DNA of 64,000 bases, taken from positions 3,554,501 to 3,618,500 of the forward strand of contig JASXTE010000017.1 in NCBI GenBank assembly GCA_030280995.1. The letters are read 5' to 3'. The stretch's first letter is position 1. Every line of letters begins with the position of its first letter. Position numbers and translations under genes: made by a program. The notes beneath the pieces were generated by a model that saw nothing but the letters and a program-made list of their open reading frames with translations, ran no database searches and had not been told where the DNA came from. The DNA comes from Hemileia vastatrix. Lineage: Eukaryota > Basidiomycota > Pucciniomycetes > Pucciniales > Zaghouaniaceae. Of the stretch, positions 12,062 through 23,233 are shown piece by piece.

Positions 12062-12520
12062 ATATTATTCAATTGCCTTATTCAATATCTCATATTTCCT
12101 GTCAGTATTCAGATTCCATGCTGTCAATAAAATGGGTTTAATTTTTAGCTTCTCATACATTTCCTTCAAACCCTTAGAGTTAAAAAAATTCCCCTTTATT
12201 TCACTATATTGTCAGAAAATCCATGTAGTATCTAGAAATGTACCACTATTAAGTCTGCATTACCTTCTGATGTAATCTTGGTAGTGGTGGGGAAAATGTG
12301 CTATCTTGGTGAAGTTTTCAACTACTATGAGTATAGTGTTCATTCCTTGAAACTTGGTTAAGTCAACTATAAGATCGTAAGAGAGTTATCTCCATGGCTG
12401 CTTGGGTACACTTGACAGGGTTAGTTGTGTGGCTGTTGGACTGACCTTTCTCCATTGGAAAGAGTCACATTTGGAAACATAGCACTGGACATATGCCTTC
12501 ATGAACTTCCAATAAAAGTT

Positions 12521-12817
12521 TTAATTTACCATCTCCACTGTATTTAGGGGTCCTGGGTGTCCTTCCATAGGAGAATTGAGCCTTGATTTGACCACATGAC
12601 TCTTGATCTCTTTATCATTTGGAAAAACTATCCTACCATTACAATGCAATGCTTCCCCTTCCAAGTGATACTCTTCAAATCCCTTACTTACTAATACCTC
12701 CTTAGATAACATCACCTTCACCAGCTCTTGCACTCCCTCATGCTTTTCTTTCCACCTCCTTATAAATTCCATCAAATTCTCATCTAGGATTACCCCCTCT
12801 TCAAGGTCTCCCTTCAA
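12521..12817 (-). pseudogene. E integrase, N-terminal zinc-binding region
   Basis: The segment ends with SRLNSPMEGHPGPLNTVEMV, matching the HDSPxAGHPGxxKTxELV block that carries the first zinc ligands of gypsy integrases. The first His appears changed (N before SPMEGHPG). An acidic and basic helical linker from RNase H precedes it. Confidence 0.7.
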
Positions 12818-13039
12818 TAAAGTTGTGCCAAAAGTGTGTAGCTGGTTTGGTGCCTGGCATAGGTCAGGGCATTGTGATAGAAAATCAGGGCTTCCACTTT
12901 TCTTGCCTGGTTGGAATTGAAAAAAAAGTTAATGCTACTTATCAGTTCTGCCCACCTCACTTTTCATTGAGTCAGCTTTTTTGTGGACAGGAGGGTTTCA
13001 AAATTTTTGTGATCTGTATAGGTAATAACTTGTAGAAAG

Positions 13040-14200
13040 TGTGGTGTCCCTTCCAAATAATGGAACCATGTGTTTAAAGCCTCTACTGATTCCAAAAAGC
13101 TCCTTTTTACATATTTCATAGTGAAATTTGGCACCTAGCAGTTTACATGACAAATATGCTACTGGGTGTAAGACATTTTCAGCATCACATTACGATAATA
13201 CTGCACCTAGTGCAAAATCTGAGAAGTAAAATTCCAGAACAATTGGCTTTAGTAAGTGCGGGATATAAATAATAAGGGCTGTCAAAAATTGTCTTTTAAG
13301 GTAGTCAAAAGCATTTTTTTGGCTACTTGTACAAGAAAAAATGGCTTCCTTCTTTGTGAGGTCACATAGTGGGTAGCAAATGTGGCAATAGTCTTTGATA
13401 AAATGTTAGTAAAAATTTGAAAAGCCTAAGAATGACTGGAGCTCCTTTACTGATTCTGTTTTAAGCTACTCTGTCACTGCTTTTAATTTCTCTTGGTCCA
13501 TCTGCACCCTATCTTTTGAAATTATCATAGCTATATTAGGGGATTTTATTTTCTGAGAGGACTCATTTTTCTGGTTTTAGCCATACTTTTGCCTCTCTCA
13601 AGTGTTTCAAAAAAATATTTCACCCATATCTTTTTATAATTAAATGATCTGGAGTAAATCAAAATGTGGTATACATACAATTCCACATCTATTCCTATTC
13701 TATCTCTGAAGATACTATTGGTGAAACATTAGAAAGTGGCATGCCCATCACATGGACCAACAGGCATTACAAACCATTTAAAATTTCCAAAATTAGTGCA
13801 GATTTCCAGTTTGTGTTCATCTTCTTCTTTCACACATATGTTATTTTAAACTTCCCTAAGATTTAGGGATGTGAAAATCTCTGCACCTTGAAGACTTTCA
13901 ATTATATCACTAGTTAATGGAAAGGGATATCTGCTCTATACCCTCAGTGCATTTAACCTTCTGAAATCCATTCAAGGTCTCAATGACCTATCTTTTTTAC
14001 TTTAAAATATCATGGGGGAAACCCAGGGAGATTTATATTCTCTTATAAATCTTTTCTTTAAGTTTCCATCAATCATCTCTTTTAGCGCAGTTGACTCCAA
14101 GGTTTAAAATTGCATTATGTGACTAAATTGAGGGGTCGCACATTGCACTAGGTCAATGGAAAATTTGTATGGCTTTTGAGCTGGAAGGGTCTTGACTCCT
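13040..14200 (-). pseudogene. E reverse transcriptase / RNase H relic
   Basis: Around 13870-14000 on the minus strand the frame reads RPWMDFRRLNALRV, stop, RYPFPLT, DIIESLQGAEIFTSLNL. This is the R-x-x-D-Y-R-x-L-N and F-x-x-L-D-L part of gypsy RT, with stops. The L-D-L catalytic Asp region reads SLNL, so the Asp is lost. Toward 13040, degenerate thumb/RNase H text follows. Not functional. Confidence 0.7.
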
Positions 14201-15428
14201 ACAACTTCAAACAGTGGTAAGAACTCCTAATAACCTTCAGAGAAAATTTCCTTAAGTCTTTTAATTGGCTTTAAAGACTGGACCTTGGCTGAAATCTTGT
14301 CAGATATGTTCCATGCTGTTGCATTGCATTCCAGTTCCTCCTCTCCTTCCAGAGCCCCCTCCAAGTCATGAAAATTAGCATTAAGAGAAAGTGCCAGCTC
14401 TTGTCAAAAGTCTACTGATGATAATAAAATACCAGGAGACTTTCTAGGAGACGCTTCTGACCCCTGATGGGGCCAGGGGGCCAATTCTTAATTGTTTACA
14501 TTTCCCTACTCATATACTTCCCTTAACTTTCTTTTTTGCACCTTCTCCTCCTTTTGTTGCACTTTTTCATCTCTCTAGTCATTTCTGGTGCTCCCCATTG
14601 GCTCCCCATCCCCAGCCTGCTGCTTAGAATCAAGAGAAATTATCAGTTCTTGAGAAAAGTCAACTCATGATAACAGAACATAAGAAACCTCACTGGGGTA
14701 GGCCCCTGACATCTGAATGGACCAGGGGGACAATAGTTTAGCGCCAGTGTACCCTTTTCCTCCCATTATAACCTTCCTTTCCTTCCATTCAATGTATGAG
14801 TTATCCTGGTTAAGCTATGTCAACCCCAGTACCATGTCATATTGGCCTTTCAGGTTTGTTGCATATGCCTTACATTGAGACTCACTTCCATTGCACCAGA
14901 ATCTGAAAATAACCTTCTCTCTTTCCTCTCCTCCCCCACCTGGGGATCTATCAAACATAATTTAATGCCTGGGTTGGTCCAATTTTTTTGTTTTTTCTTT
15001 TTTTTCTCTGTAAAAACTTGTTGGAAATAAGAAATTCTGTGGCCTCACAGTCCAGAAGGGCTTCTATATTTGTTGTGGCATCAAGGTTCATTAAAGGCAT
15101 GCTCAGTATTATATGATTATCATTTATTTAAAGTGGATTACTTTATTTTAATTTTAATTCTAATTCTCCCGTATCTTTTATCTCTAATCAGCTCAAGGAG
15201 GACACAGCCTTCACTCCTGGGAGCTTTCTTTTACCTGCAACTTTCCTGTACTATCCTCCACATCACTAACCCTGATATCCCCTCTACATTCCCTTTCAAA
15301 GTGAATACTACTTCCACAACTTAGAAACATACATTTTCTCATGTGCCTTTGGTATTTTTCATCTTAAAGTTTTCTCTTCCAACCAGCACCCATGCATTTT
15401 CTGTGTCAATATCTATAGCATTTGGGCC

Positions 15429-15641
15429 CTAAATACTGGACCCACTTGATGGGACATAGTTGTGCCAATGAAAATTGCTACTCCCAGAATCCATTGGCTG
15501 ATGTGTGAGCTTTTTATCAATTTGAATGGCCAGCTTAATGAGTGCTTGGAGAGAGTTTGGATGCATGTGACTTATTAAGGTGTTCCTGATTTTTGGTGAG
15601 AGTACATTTCTGAAGTGAAACATGAGTGCTCCTTCTCCCAT
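15429..15641 (-). pseudogene. E gag, C-terminal capsid part
   Basis: Reads FRNVLSPKIRNTLISH, then SLQALIKLAIQIDKKL. It matches the common gypsy gag stretch F-x-xGLxxxIxxxL followed by LxELIxLAIRIDNRL. More broken gag continues to about 16000. The protease region near 14700-14900 is too decayed to describe. Confidence 0.7.
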
Positions 15642-16249
15642 TATGTAATGTAACTGGCATGGCCATGGAATTCTGACACATTTTCAGTGGCAAAGTGTCT
15701 CTGACATAGCTGATTTAGCACATGCTCCAAGGTTTTTTCCACATCAAGATTACCAAAGGCTAGTTAAAATTCCACCATGAAATGGTGGAAAGTTGTTGCT
15801 GACTGGGAATTTTCAAGGAGCTCTTTTGTATATGGCCTTTTGAAGCATGCTGCCTCATCTGTGAGGTATGATATTTCAAACCCAATTTTTGATCACACAC
15901 TTTCAATTTGAAAACATTTAAGCACAACATAGAGGTTTACCTGTAATACGTACTGATCTTCCTGGGGGTCTAGTTTTCCACAAAAAATTGCTGGGCCACA
16001 ATCTTTGGGCTTTTAATAGATGGTGTTGGTGTGGCAGGAAGTATCTGTGCTTCAGCTTCAGAATAATCCAGCTTTGCTTCAGTGGGGCTGAAACTTGAGG
16101 TTTTTCCTCTTATATATGTTCTATGAGTCTGGAATTCTGTTATAACAAGTATTCCATTTTTTCTTGCATTGCAGCAAGGAGCACAGCATTTGATTGGCCT
16201 GAGGGGTTCATGATTCTTCTGTAGTGCACCAGTTGTAGATCATACAAGA

Positions 16250-16548
16250 TGTTAGGAACTAAGGGGAAAGAATACTACTAGTTCTTTCCCTAGCCAAAGA
16301 TGGGACTGAATATTCTAAAGGAAGCAGTAAGAATAACTGAGACTGACTATGTTGGGGCTGCCAACAGTGAGGGTTACCACTATGAGAGACTACACAGTAA
16401 CTGGATTACCAAATAAGTTTTTCAATGAGAAACACCCCACAGATCTTTCCCCATAAAACCCCCTTATGCAATATCCCTCCTTTCTGCCTCCTCCCATGCA
16501 TAAAGCCTAGGAGTTTCTCCTCCTCACCTCTCAACCCAAATCCTAACA
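16250..16548 (-). repeat. LTR of E (5' LTR)
   Basis: Intact ends TGTTAGGA and TCCTAACA. Same 299-bp length as the left LTR. The following bases ACTAG are the target duplication. Confidence 0.9.
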
Positions 16549-16571
16549 ACTAGACATCTAGTTCACCATTT

Positions 16572-16800
16572 TTCCCTCTGTGTATTGCATCTTGAATAAT
16601 GCATATCTCATATTGAATATTTCAAAATGAATATTACATAATGTGTAACTCATATTGCATATTTCATATTTCACTTTGGATAATGCATAATGTATATTGT
16701 ATATTGCATATTTTATATTGAGTATTGTATTTTGTAAATAGCATTTTGCATATTGAATATAGATGCAAAATGCATATGCAAATTAAAATCTTCATGCATA
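16572..16800. repeat. GCATAT-type simple-repeat array, right half
   Basis: Same word composition (CATATTGCATATTT, ATAATGCATA) as 10441-10695. Confidence 0.7.
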
Positions 16801-17026
16801 TGGAATGTAAAATTTAAACTAGTATTAAGAAAAGTAAAAAATAAGTCATGTGACCTTTAATTTTGAAAAGGGATAAGAGAAATGATAATTCTCAGCTTTT
16901 CTACAGTAGCTTTAGCTTTTGCCATATATATATATATAATATGAAATAAAGAAATTTATTGAAAAAAAATGTATCTTTGGTGAGAAATTCTTCATCAAGT
17001 TGAGAAAAATAAAATTCAACTATTAC

Positions 17027-17802
17027 CACTATGCACCAAGTAAGATATCCCTAATGGGGATATTCATGTGCAACTTGGGGATATTGTAGGGAGGGACATA
17101 GGGACAGAAAAAAAAGTGTGAGAAAAATAAGTGTAAGAAAAATATTTGCAAAGAAAATGTGTTGAAGAAAAATAAGTGTAAGAAAAATCTTTTGTGACCA
17201 TGGGAAATTTTGTTTTCTTGAAAAAAAAAATTATTTTATTTTATTTTTTTTCCCAATGTTCTCACAATTTTTTTCTTGAAAAAAAAACTCCCATTCACAA
17301 CAAGAAAAGATGTTGAACTAGATTTCTAGTTTAGTTTTGTGACCCTATTCCATTCCTAGGTGTGGTTTTGTGACAAACCATTGCATGTCACTTTTTGAAC
17401 CCACCTTATTTTTTTCCTTTGGAAGAGGACTAAGGTGGTGTGGTGTGGGCACACTTGTAACAGAAGGGAAGAGGAGGTGAAAAAGAGTTTTTTGATGAAT
17501 CCATAAAGATGAGAGGACATGAGCCAAGGAGATGCTAATTTCAGAAAACCAAAAAAATAAGGTGGGATCAAACAAGTTCACTTCACAAATCAGACCCAGA
17601 GTTGTACCCTGCAACCAAAAACTGAACTAGATATCTAGTTCAGGTATTTTTCTACCTGTGATGGTTCAAAATGATTTTTCTTCCACTTATATTTTTCTCA
17701 CTTACTTTTCTTACATTTTTTCTGACCTTATTTCCCTCCCTAAAATATCCCCAACTTGTGCATGAATATCCCTGTTAGGGATATCTTATTTGTTGTGTAG
17801 TG
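17027..17802. mobile_element. CACTA-type non-autonomous element, 776 bp
   Basis: Begins CACTATGCACCAAGTAAG and ends with the inverted match (reverse complement CACTACACAACAAATAAG). The inverted repeats run for roughly 100 bp, including GATATCCCTAA and TTGGGGATATT. Flanked by TAC at 17024-17026 and 17803-17805, the 3-bp duplication expected of CACTA/EnSpm elements. The centre is occupied by MITE P2. No transposase. Confidence 0.85.
17314..17642 (-). mobile_element. 329-bp palindromic-ended MITE P2
   Basis: Both ends carry the palindrome TGAACTAGATxTCTAGTT. Inverted relative to P1 and the same 329-bp length. Nested in the CACTA-type element. The minus-strand ORFs at 17345-17614 arise from this repeat and are not genes. 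Confidence 0.8.
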
Positions 17803-18449
17803 TACCATTATCTATGTAACTTCACATATGGTTGACTTTATGTAAAAAATGTATATTCTCATTATTTTATTTATTTATTTATTTATTTTAAATCTTACTT
17901 TTATTCTCAGCTAAAAGCTTTTTATGAAAAAATTTATGCAAAATATTTATATTTTATCATGTCTGAGTGCCTCAAATTCAATGTGCAGAATTGTGTTAAA
18001 TATTCATTTATTGTATTCAATTAAAGTTTTGAGGGTTGAATGCAAAATGGGATTTCAAACTGGGATTCAAAAAAGTTGGAATGCAATTTGAAATGAATAT
18101 TTCATATGAAAAAAGTTTCAAACTAAACTTGAAATTTCACTGATGAATTTTTACACTTGACTAGTAGTATGGGCAATGGAGGCAGTAGTCAAGCAAGAAC
18201 AACAAAAATTTGTGCACTAATTTTTGAAAAAAATGTTTTATAAGTGCAGAATTAGGAAAGGTGCACATAATTTATTATTCCTTAATTTTATTGAATAATT
18301 TTAGTTGTTGAAATTGACTTTTGGTTGGCTGGTATTTGATATAGCTGTGAAAGAATCTATTCTTAATTTAAATGCTAGTCTTTGAAATTTTTGAATATTT
18401 TTGTATATGAGCATTTGATTACTGTTCAATTTAATTTTAGCTCTAAATT

Positions 18450-18647
18450 AGGGGGTATCAAAGAAAGAAATCTGTCATTATTTAATAGCTATTTCACAAC
18501 ACAAAAAGAAAGCTACAAAATTGACATTAACTCTAAGTAAAAGGGTGTTTTTGGGGCACAATGTGGCATATTTTAAAAAATAATCATGGTTGATTGGGTG
18601 GAAAAAGGAGGTATTTAAATGGAAGATTTCTAACTTTGTTAACCCCT
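18450..18647 (+). mobile_element. Harbinger-type MITE H3, 198 bp
   Basis: Ends AGGGGGTATCAAAG and AACCCCT, flanked by ATT at 18447-18449 and 18648-18650. Interior as in H2. Confidence 0.85.
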
Positions 18648-18650
18648 ATT

Positions 18651-19961
18651 ATGACAATTTAATTCTGAAAACACCTGACTAGCTTTAATTCTAGTCAGAA
18701 AAAAAAAGCAATGGTAGGTAATTACTTTTATTATGAGGGAAGGTTCGATTAATTTTCATATTGCCTAATGACTGAAAATTCTCATTAAAAAATTTTCCAG
18801 TCACTAACTCATTAAATAATATTGATGATTGATAATATTTATGAGTGGTACTCTAAATTGCGCTTTGTTTTGTGGATTTTTTGTCACTGAAAACATTATA
18901 CATATTCTTTAATCATGTGATTATCAGTTAACCAATGATCTAAACACTGGTGAAAGATATGTGTTGTGCTATGACTTCATATTTACATTTTATGGAAGGA
19001 TATATTTTCAGCTCAGTGGACCATGGCATAGAGTTAATTATGTCAAAAAACATATCTGGGGCTGACAATGTTTTTTTTATGAGTTGTTAGTGGGAAAACA
19101 ATAAGCCAATTTTTGGTGATGAATATTTTCACCACAAAAAATCAGGGGGTCCCCTGCATGCAAGTCTGAAATGCAAACAGCACTCACACAGAAATTTTCC
19201 AGCACTTGTTCTGAATTTGACCAGAATACAACAATAATTCTACCATCATTTGACCAGAAATTATTCAGAAACTTTTCTTTAACTCTCAGTAACATTTTAT
19301 CACCTTTGACATTCACTTATTTACAATTCATTCTTATGACTGTTCCTCCCCTATGTCACCTCCCTGTAAATTTCTTCTTTAATATCAACATGAAAATCTT
19401 CCAACAATTCACATATCTCCTTCCTTAGATTTTCAAACTCTTCAAAATTGGCCTCTCATCTTTACATCTACCATGTATTTTCATCCCTTTACAAACTTTC
19501 CATCCAAATAAAATATAGTAAGATGCTGTTGACTAGTCACCAAGAATCTGTATAGGCTAGCATTCTATTTCAAAATCTTCAATACCTTTGGGGACACTTC
19601 ATTAGTTTTATACACCCTATCTAATGGCCCCTGTTTTATCTTCACAATAAATTTAAATTCAACAAATATAAATAATCTGGGCCTTCACTGCCAGAAAGCT
19701 AGTATTTTCTATTTCTGTTTGCCACCTCTCCATTAATGCCTACAATTTCTAATATTTCTTTCCCCTTGTCTCTCCTTTTCAACTTTCCAATTTCTGACAT
19801 ACAGTGAAAGGAGATTCTTTTACAAGGAAATAAATAGTTTTTCCTGAAATAAGGCAATCTGGAAAAAAGAAATTCCAGTACCAGAAATATATTATTTTTA
19901 ATTTTATTTATATGTCCTTTGGGAGTGAATAAAGTGTATATTATGTTTCAGGGTATGATGG
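18651..19961. other. No gene recognised
   Basis: AT-rich DNA. A small palindrome CAGGGGGTCCCCTG lies near 19143. Overlapping ORFs on both strands at 19077-19428 have no family features, so I do not call them. Confidence 0.45.
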
Positions 19962-20730
19962 TGTAGACAATCCTATAGTACTAGCTATAGGCCTTGATCA
20001 AGGGAGTTGGAAAAAGCCCAGAGAGAAAATCCCCTGTCCCTTTGAGAAATACCAGGTGAGATTAATTTGCTACAGAAAATTGAAGATTGTTACAGTACTC
20101 CTTCCAAAAAACTTCTTGACTTCTTTAAAATTTAAGACAGTAGCCAATAGCAGATCACTGAGAGCCAAAGAGCAAATTCTGAAATGTAGAGAAAATCCAC
20201 ACCAGAAATCAGAGACACAGTGCACTTGTTGCACAGAAAACAGCAATAATATTTGATGAAGGTTGAAAAGCTACACCAGAGAAACCAGTTGCCAAAGCTT
20301 AGTTATATATAGAACTAACCTTGCAACAAACACAGCCAATTGTGGCTAAAAAACAGTGAAAACTGAGTGAGAAACAGTGATCTAATTACCAGATGGTTGC
20401 ATCTAGGTTAGAGTTGCCCCAAACTGTCCTATTTTCCTATCTACATGCAAAGACACCATGCTCAAGAACTTCCCACCTTCCAATTGCATATGTGGGCCCA
20501 CATGTGGCTCCACATCATGTTGGCACCCGCTTCTGAGCCAAAATACCTTATTTAACTTAGAGAAATACATTACAATTACTATAACCTTTAAAACACAAAA
20601 TTAAGCAATAGAAACTTTGAGACATGAAATATAGAGCCAAATTAGGTTTATCCAATGATACTAAGCACTTAACCCTAAGACTTAAGGTTAGCCCAAAAAA
20701 TAAAAAACAAAATTAAACAGCTATCTTTTA
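19962..20730 (-). mobile_element. LTR fragment of the D family
   Basis: Starts TGTAGACAATCCTATAG and continues collinear with the LTR at 30078 for about 130 bp (AGCTATAGGCCTTGA, AGGGAGTTGGA, GAGAGAAAATCCCC). After that the match is weak. The expected other terminus is not found, so the right boundary is approximate. Orientation is taken from the D element. Confidence 0.45.
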
Positions 20731-20817
20731 GAAATGAAAAATGAGAAAAAGACCCCTTAAAACTTAGAATATGAAAAATTTCCTTTCTTAAAAATCTATC
20801 ATGGATGTGATGAGTTT

Positions 20818-20997
20818 GGGATCAGGAATTAGGAATGGAAATTGGGGTATAAGAGGTGGGATAATGCATTATCGTGGATTCCTTATCCACTAGCCCTGGG
20901 GCTAGTGGATAAGAATCTTCTGCAATTAATAATGTCTGATCCCGGGAAAAAAAATTCCTGATCCCTAATTGCGGATCCCTGAACATTGATACCCCCT
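20818..20997. mobile_element. Hairpin-type small transposon remnant
   Basis: A perfect central palindrome, TTATCCACTAGCCC-TG-GGGCTAGTGGATAA, is enclosed by outer inverted repeats GGGATCAGGAATTAGG and its partner near 20964-20979. The right side then reaches TTGATACCCCCT at 20986-20997, followed by AAT. That resembles the Harbinger-type ends of H1-H4. The matching left end is degraded. Confidence 0.5.
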
Positions 20998-21200
20998 AAT
21001 GTGGAGAAACAGCTTAAAAACTGAGTTTTAACAATGCTACGGCTTCAAGTGTTATAGTTACCCTTCTAAACTTATCCTCTGTTTCTTATTAAGTAAGAAA
21101 AAATAACGGATTTATTTGAGATGTCAAGAAAGTCCATGTCAAGTGTTTTTTTGATTGTACTACAACTTTGTTATCTTATTTCACCACGAAAAAACAGCCA

Positions 21201-21375
21201 GCACCTGCTAGCAGGTGCCAACCCCTCAATCCACTTGTGATTCAAGCATAACTCGGATTTGATACCGCGCAGGCTGGCATGCTGAGTGTTCAGTGCACAG
21301 TCTTCTCAGAAGAATTACAGCTGATTTAAAACTGAATCAAATCAAAGATAGGGATTGACACCTGCTATCAGGTGC
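21201..21375. mobile_element. 175-bp MITE with palindromic ends
   Basis: Left end GCACCTGCTAGCAGGTGCCA and right end GATAGCAGGTGTCAAT in inverted form give about 27 bp of terminal inverted repeat, itself palindromic. Flanked by CCA at 21198-21200 and 21376-21378. Rich in CpG compared with surrounding elements. No coding capacity. Confidence 0.7.
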
Positions 21376-21950
21376 CCACATTTTTTTTCTGATGTTTTAG
21401 TTTGAAATTTGAGGCAATTTTTGGATTAATTGCTATTCAATTCTCACTTATACACAGTTACCCTGTCTTTCTTTATGTGAAAAATATTTCTTTTTCCTAG
21501 CTAATAACAAGTCCAGAAACATTAATGCGGTTTATTAGTGATTCTGAAAGCGTTAACTAGTGCTTTGATGGGTAGTTCCCTCCTATCTGTTTCTTAAAAT
21601 GATTTATTTCAGAAAAGATAGTAAAAGTGAATCAGGTATGATATGTTCATTCCAAGAAAAAGATGTTGATTCTTCCTAACATATATGTTTGATTTATAAT
21701 TTATCGGAAAGTTTGAATAAAATAAATTATTTATACTATGTTTTTCCGTTTGCTTGTTTTCCAATTGGATGATTGGTCTTTTGAAAATAACTAAAACCCC
21801 GATCCATATCTACGAATCCCCTTTGGCGCTCATTCCAGAACTAATATCACCATTCCAGTCCTGCCTCCATAATTTAATTTTACTTTGTGAGAGTATCTTT
21901 CCGCTGAGTGTTACTGAACACTGTCCCTTCTCTTGCCTAAAGAAACTGAC

Positions 21951-22458
21951 TTACTCTCTAGAATAAGTCGATACTGTAGTGTCTTGACGAGCCTCAAGAA
22001 TTGCCTTTTCCCTGTATTGTTAAAACCCAACATTAGTCACGGAGACACAAAATTTCAATGCATAGTGCTATAACTAACCACTCCACTTGATTATGACCTT
22101 TCTCTACGTGATATTCAATCAAAGGATTCTCCAGCACCGTCTGGAAAACATGTTCATATTCTTCCCTCTCTTCAAGAAAATAGTGTACGTATGGCTTTCT
22201 CACTGAGAAGGTGTAAAGTGCCACTTGCTTTCGTTGAGAGCCATAATGACGCATTTTCACTTTTATTTGCGATGCCCTACCCATTGCTTCAAGTGCATAA
22301 GTTGCCTTAATGTCTCCGTCAATTATTGTAACTCTCGGAGTAAGGGTAAACTTGGGACTGCGTTCTATTGCAAAGACGAAAGGCTCACGTAAAAGAAGAA
22401 GTAGTAGACAACACCAAATTAACAACTTGGGGAAAAAAAGCTTAGATCTCATGGCCAT
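21951..22458 (-). CDS. Small secreted protein, two exons, family unknown
   Basis: Join of exon 22458-22079 and exon 22011-21951, 146 residues. The intron 22078-22012 (67 bp) has GTTAGT donor, a CTAAT/TTAAC branch-like region and ACAG acceptor. Splicing keeps the frame, completes a Trp codon and leads to TAA at 21953-21951. Without splicing the exon-1 frame runs to 22033. Residues 1-30 form a signal peptide: basic start, a run of leucines, cleavage likely after FVFA. The mature part has no cysteine and is rich in charged residues (YFLEEREEYEHVF). No domain recognised. It lies in a CpG-normal island, unlike all coding relics around it, so it is likely a host gene. If the host is a plant-infecting fungus it would be an effector candidate, by inference only. 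A GTAAGT just at the stop could be another donor, allowing a longer isoform. Confidence 0.6.
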
Positions 22459-22657
22459 GAGTAGAACGAATAATAATAAAGTATATTGTTTTGGTGCAGA
22501 GAGTCAGCAAACAGCTTTTGTGTGGCAATGGGAATTGAGTGATTTTCGGCTAAAGGTTATACATGTTTTGACCGACAATGTTCGGCATGAAATTAATACT
22601 TCCAGGAAGAGCTGCCTTATCATCCGTTCTGCTTCATATGATTTGTTTCACCACATA

Positions 22658-22874
22658 CAGCCAAGACAGCGAAGCTCGGTGAACTTGCAAAAAAATTCCG
22701 CTACTTTTTCACCGGCTGCTACTTTTTATGAATTGAAAAATCCTGGAAAAAAAATGAATGGAAAGAAGTAATTGAAATGATGCAGCGGGACTATGGGCAG
22801 CCAGTCAAAAAGTAGCATTTTTTTTTTCTTTTTTTTTTTTTTTGCAAGTTCACCAAGCTTCGTTGTCTTGGCTG
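22658..22874. mobile_element. Tc1/mariner-type MITE, 217 bp
   Basis: Begins CAGCCAAGACAGCGAAGC and ends with its inverted match. Flanked by TA at 22656-22657 and 22875-22876. The inverted repeats extend about 80 bp, with shared GCTACTTTTT and GGCTGC blocks, so the whole can fold back. It lies about 200 bp upstream of the secreted-protein start and could affect its promoter. Confidence 0.8.
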
Positions 22875-23233
22875 TACCTTTTTTTTTTTTATTTCCTACA
22901 ATCTCACCCGGCGAAGGGGCATGAAGGAAAAAGGGGGCAGAGGCTATAGTCTAATTACATGGATGGCTAGGAGCTACTGGAGAGCGAGGGTGAGGGCAAT
23001 GTTCAGGAACAACTAATATGCTAGGTAGAGAGAGATAAATTATTTTGGAATCTTTTGGTGAGAAGAAAAAAGGAAGCAACATGCCAGATAATGGGGGAGG
23101 GATTAAGGAGCGAGGAAGTGGAGAAGGCCATTTTGTGTTTGGCAACAGCTCTACTCAAGAGAAGGCGAGCCTCTTGATGAGCAGGGTGGCTTTACCTATG
23201 CGATTGCTGCAGCTTATCTTTTAATATGACTTA

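Larger units (their letters stand above)
11021..16548 (-). mobile_element. Degenerate Ty3/gypsy element E
   Basis: Two 299-bp LTRs flank minus-strand relics in the order gag, protease, RT/RNase H, integrase. A perfect target duplication ACTAG lies at 11016-11020 and 16549-16553, inside the terminal palindrome of P1. The right LTR has TGTTAGGA...TCCTAACA ends; the left one has lost both (TTTTAAGA...TCCTAACG). All coding parts are broken. Confidence 0.9.
10704..16565 (+). mobile_element. 329-bp palindromic-ended MITE P1, split by gypsy element E
   Basis: Left part 10704-11020 and right part 16549-16565. Each end is a near-perfect palindrome TGAACTAGAxxTCTAGTTCA. Subtracting E and its 5-bp target duplication leaves 317+17-5 = 329 bp. 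Copy P2 at 17314-17642 is also 329 bp and lies in the opposite orientation, sharing TTTTTGGTTGCAGGGT and GGGTCACAAAACT near the ends. It has no coding capacity. Homology runs about 25 bp beyond the left palindrome, so the true element end may be slightly further out. The superfamily is not clear to me. Confidence 0.75.

Noticed and set aside
17345..17614. Minus-strand ORFs of 71-89 codons
   Set aside because: They lie wholly inside MITE P2 and are not open in P1.
22310..22771. Plus-strand 153-codon ORF
   Set aside because: Antisense to the secreted-protein exon and running into a MITE; no domain or codon support.
22951..23145. Minus-strand 64-codon ORF in the CpG-normal island
   Set aside because: Proline-rich, no signal, no family feature, no splice partner found.
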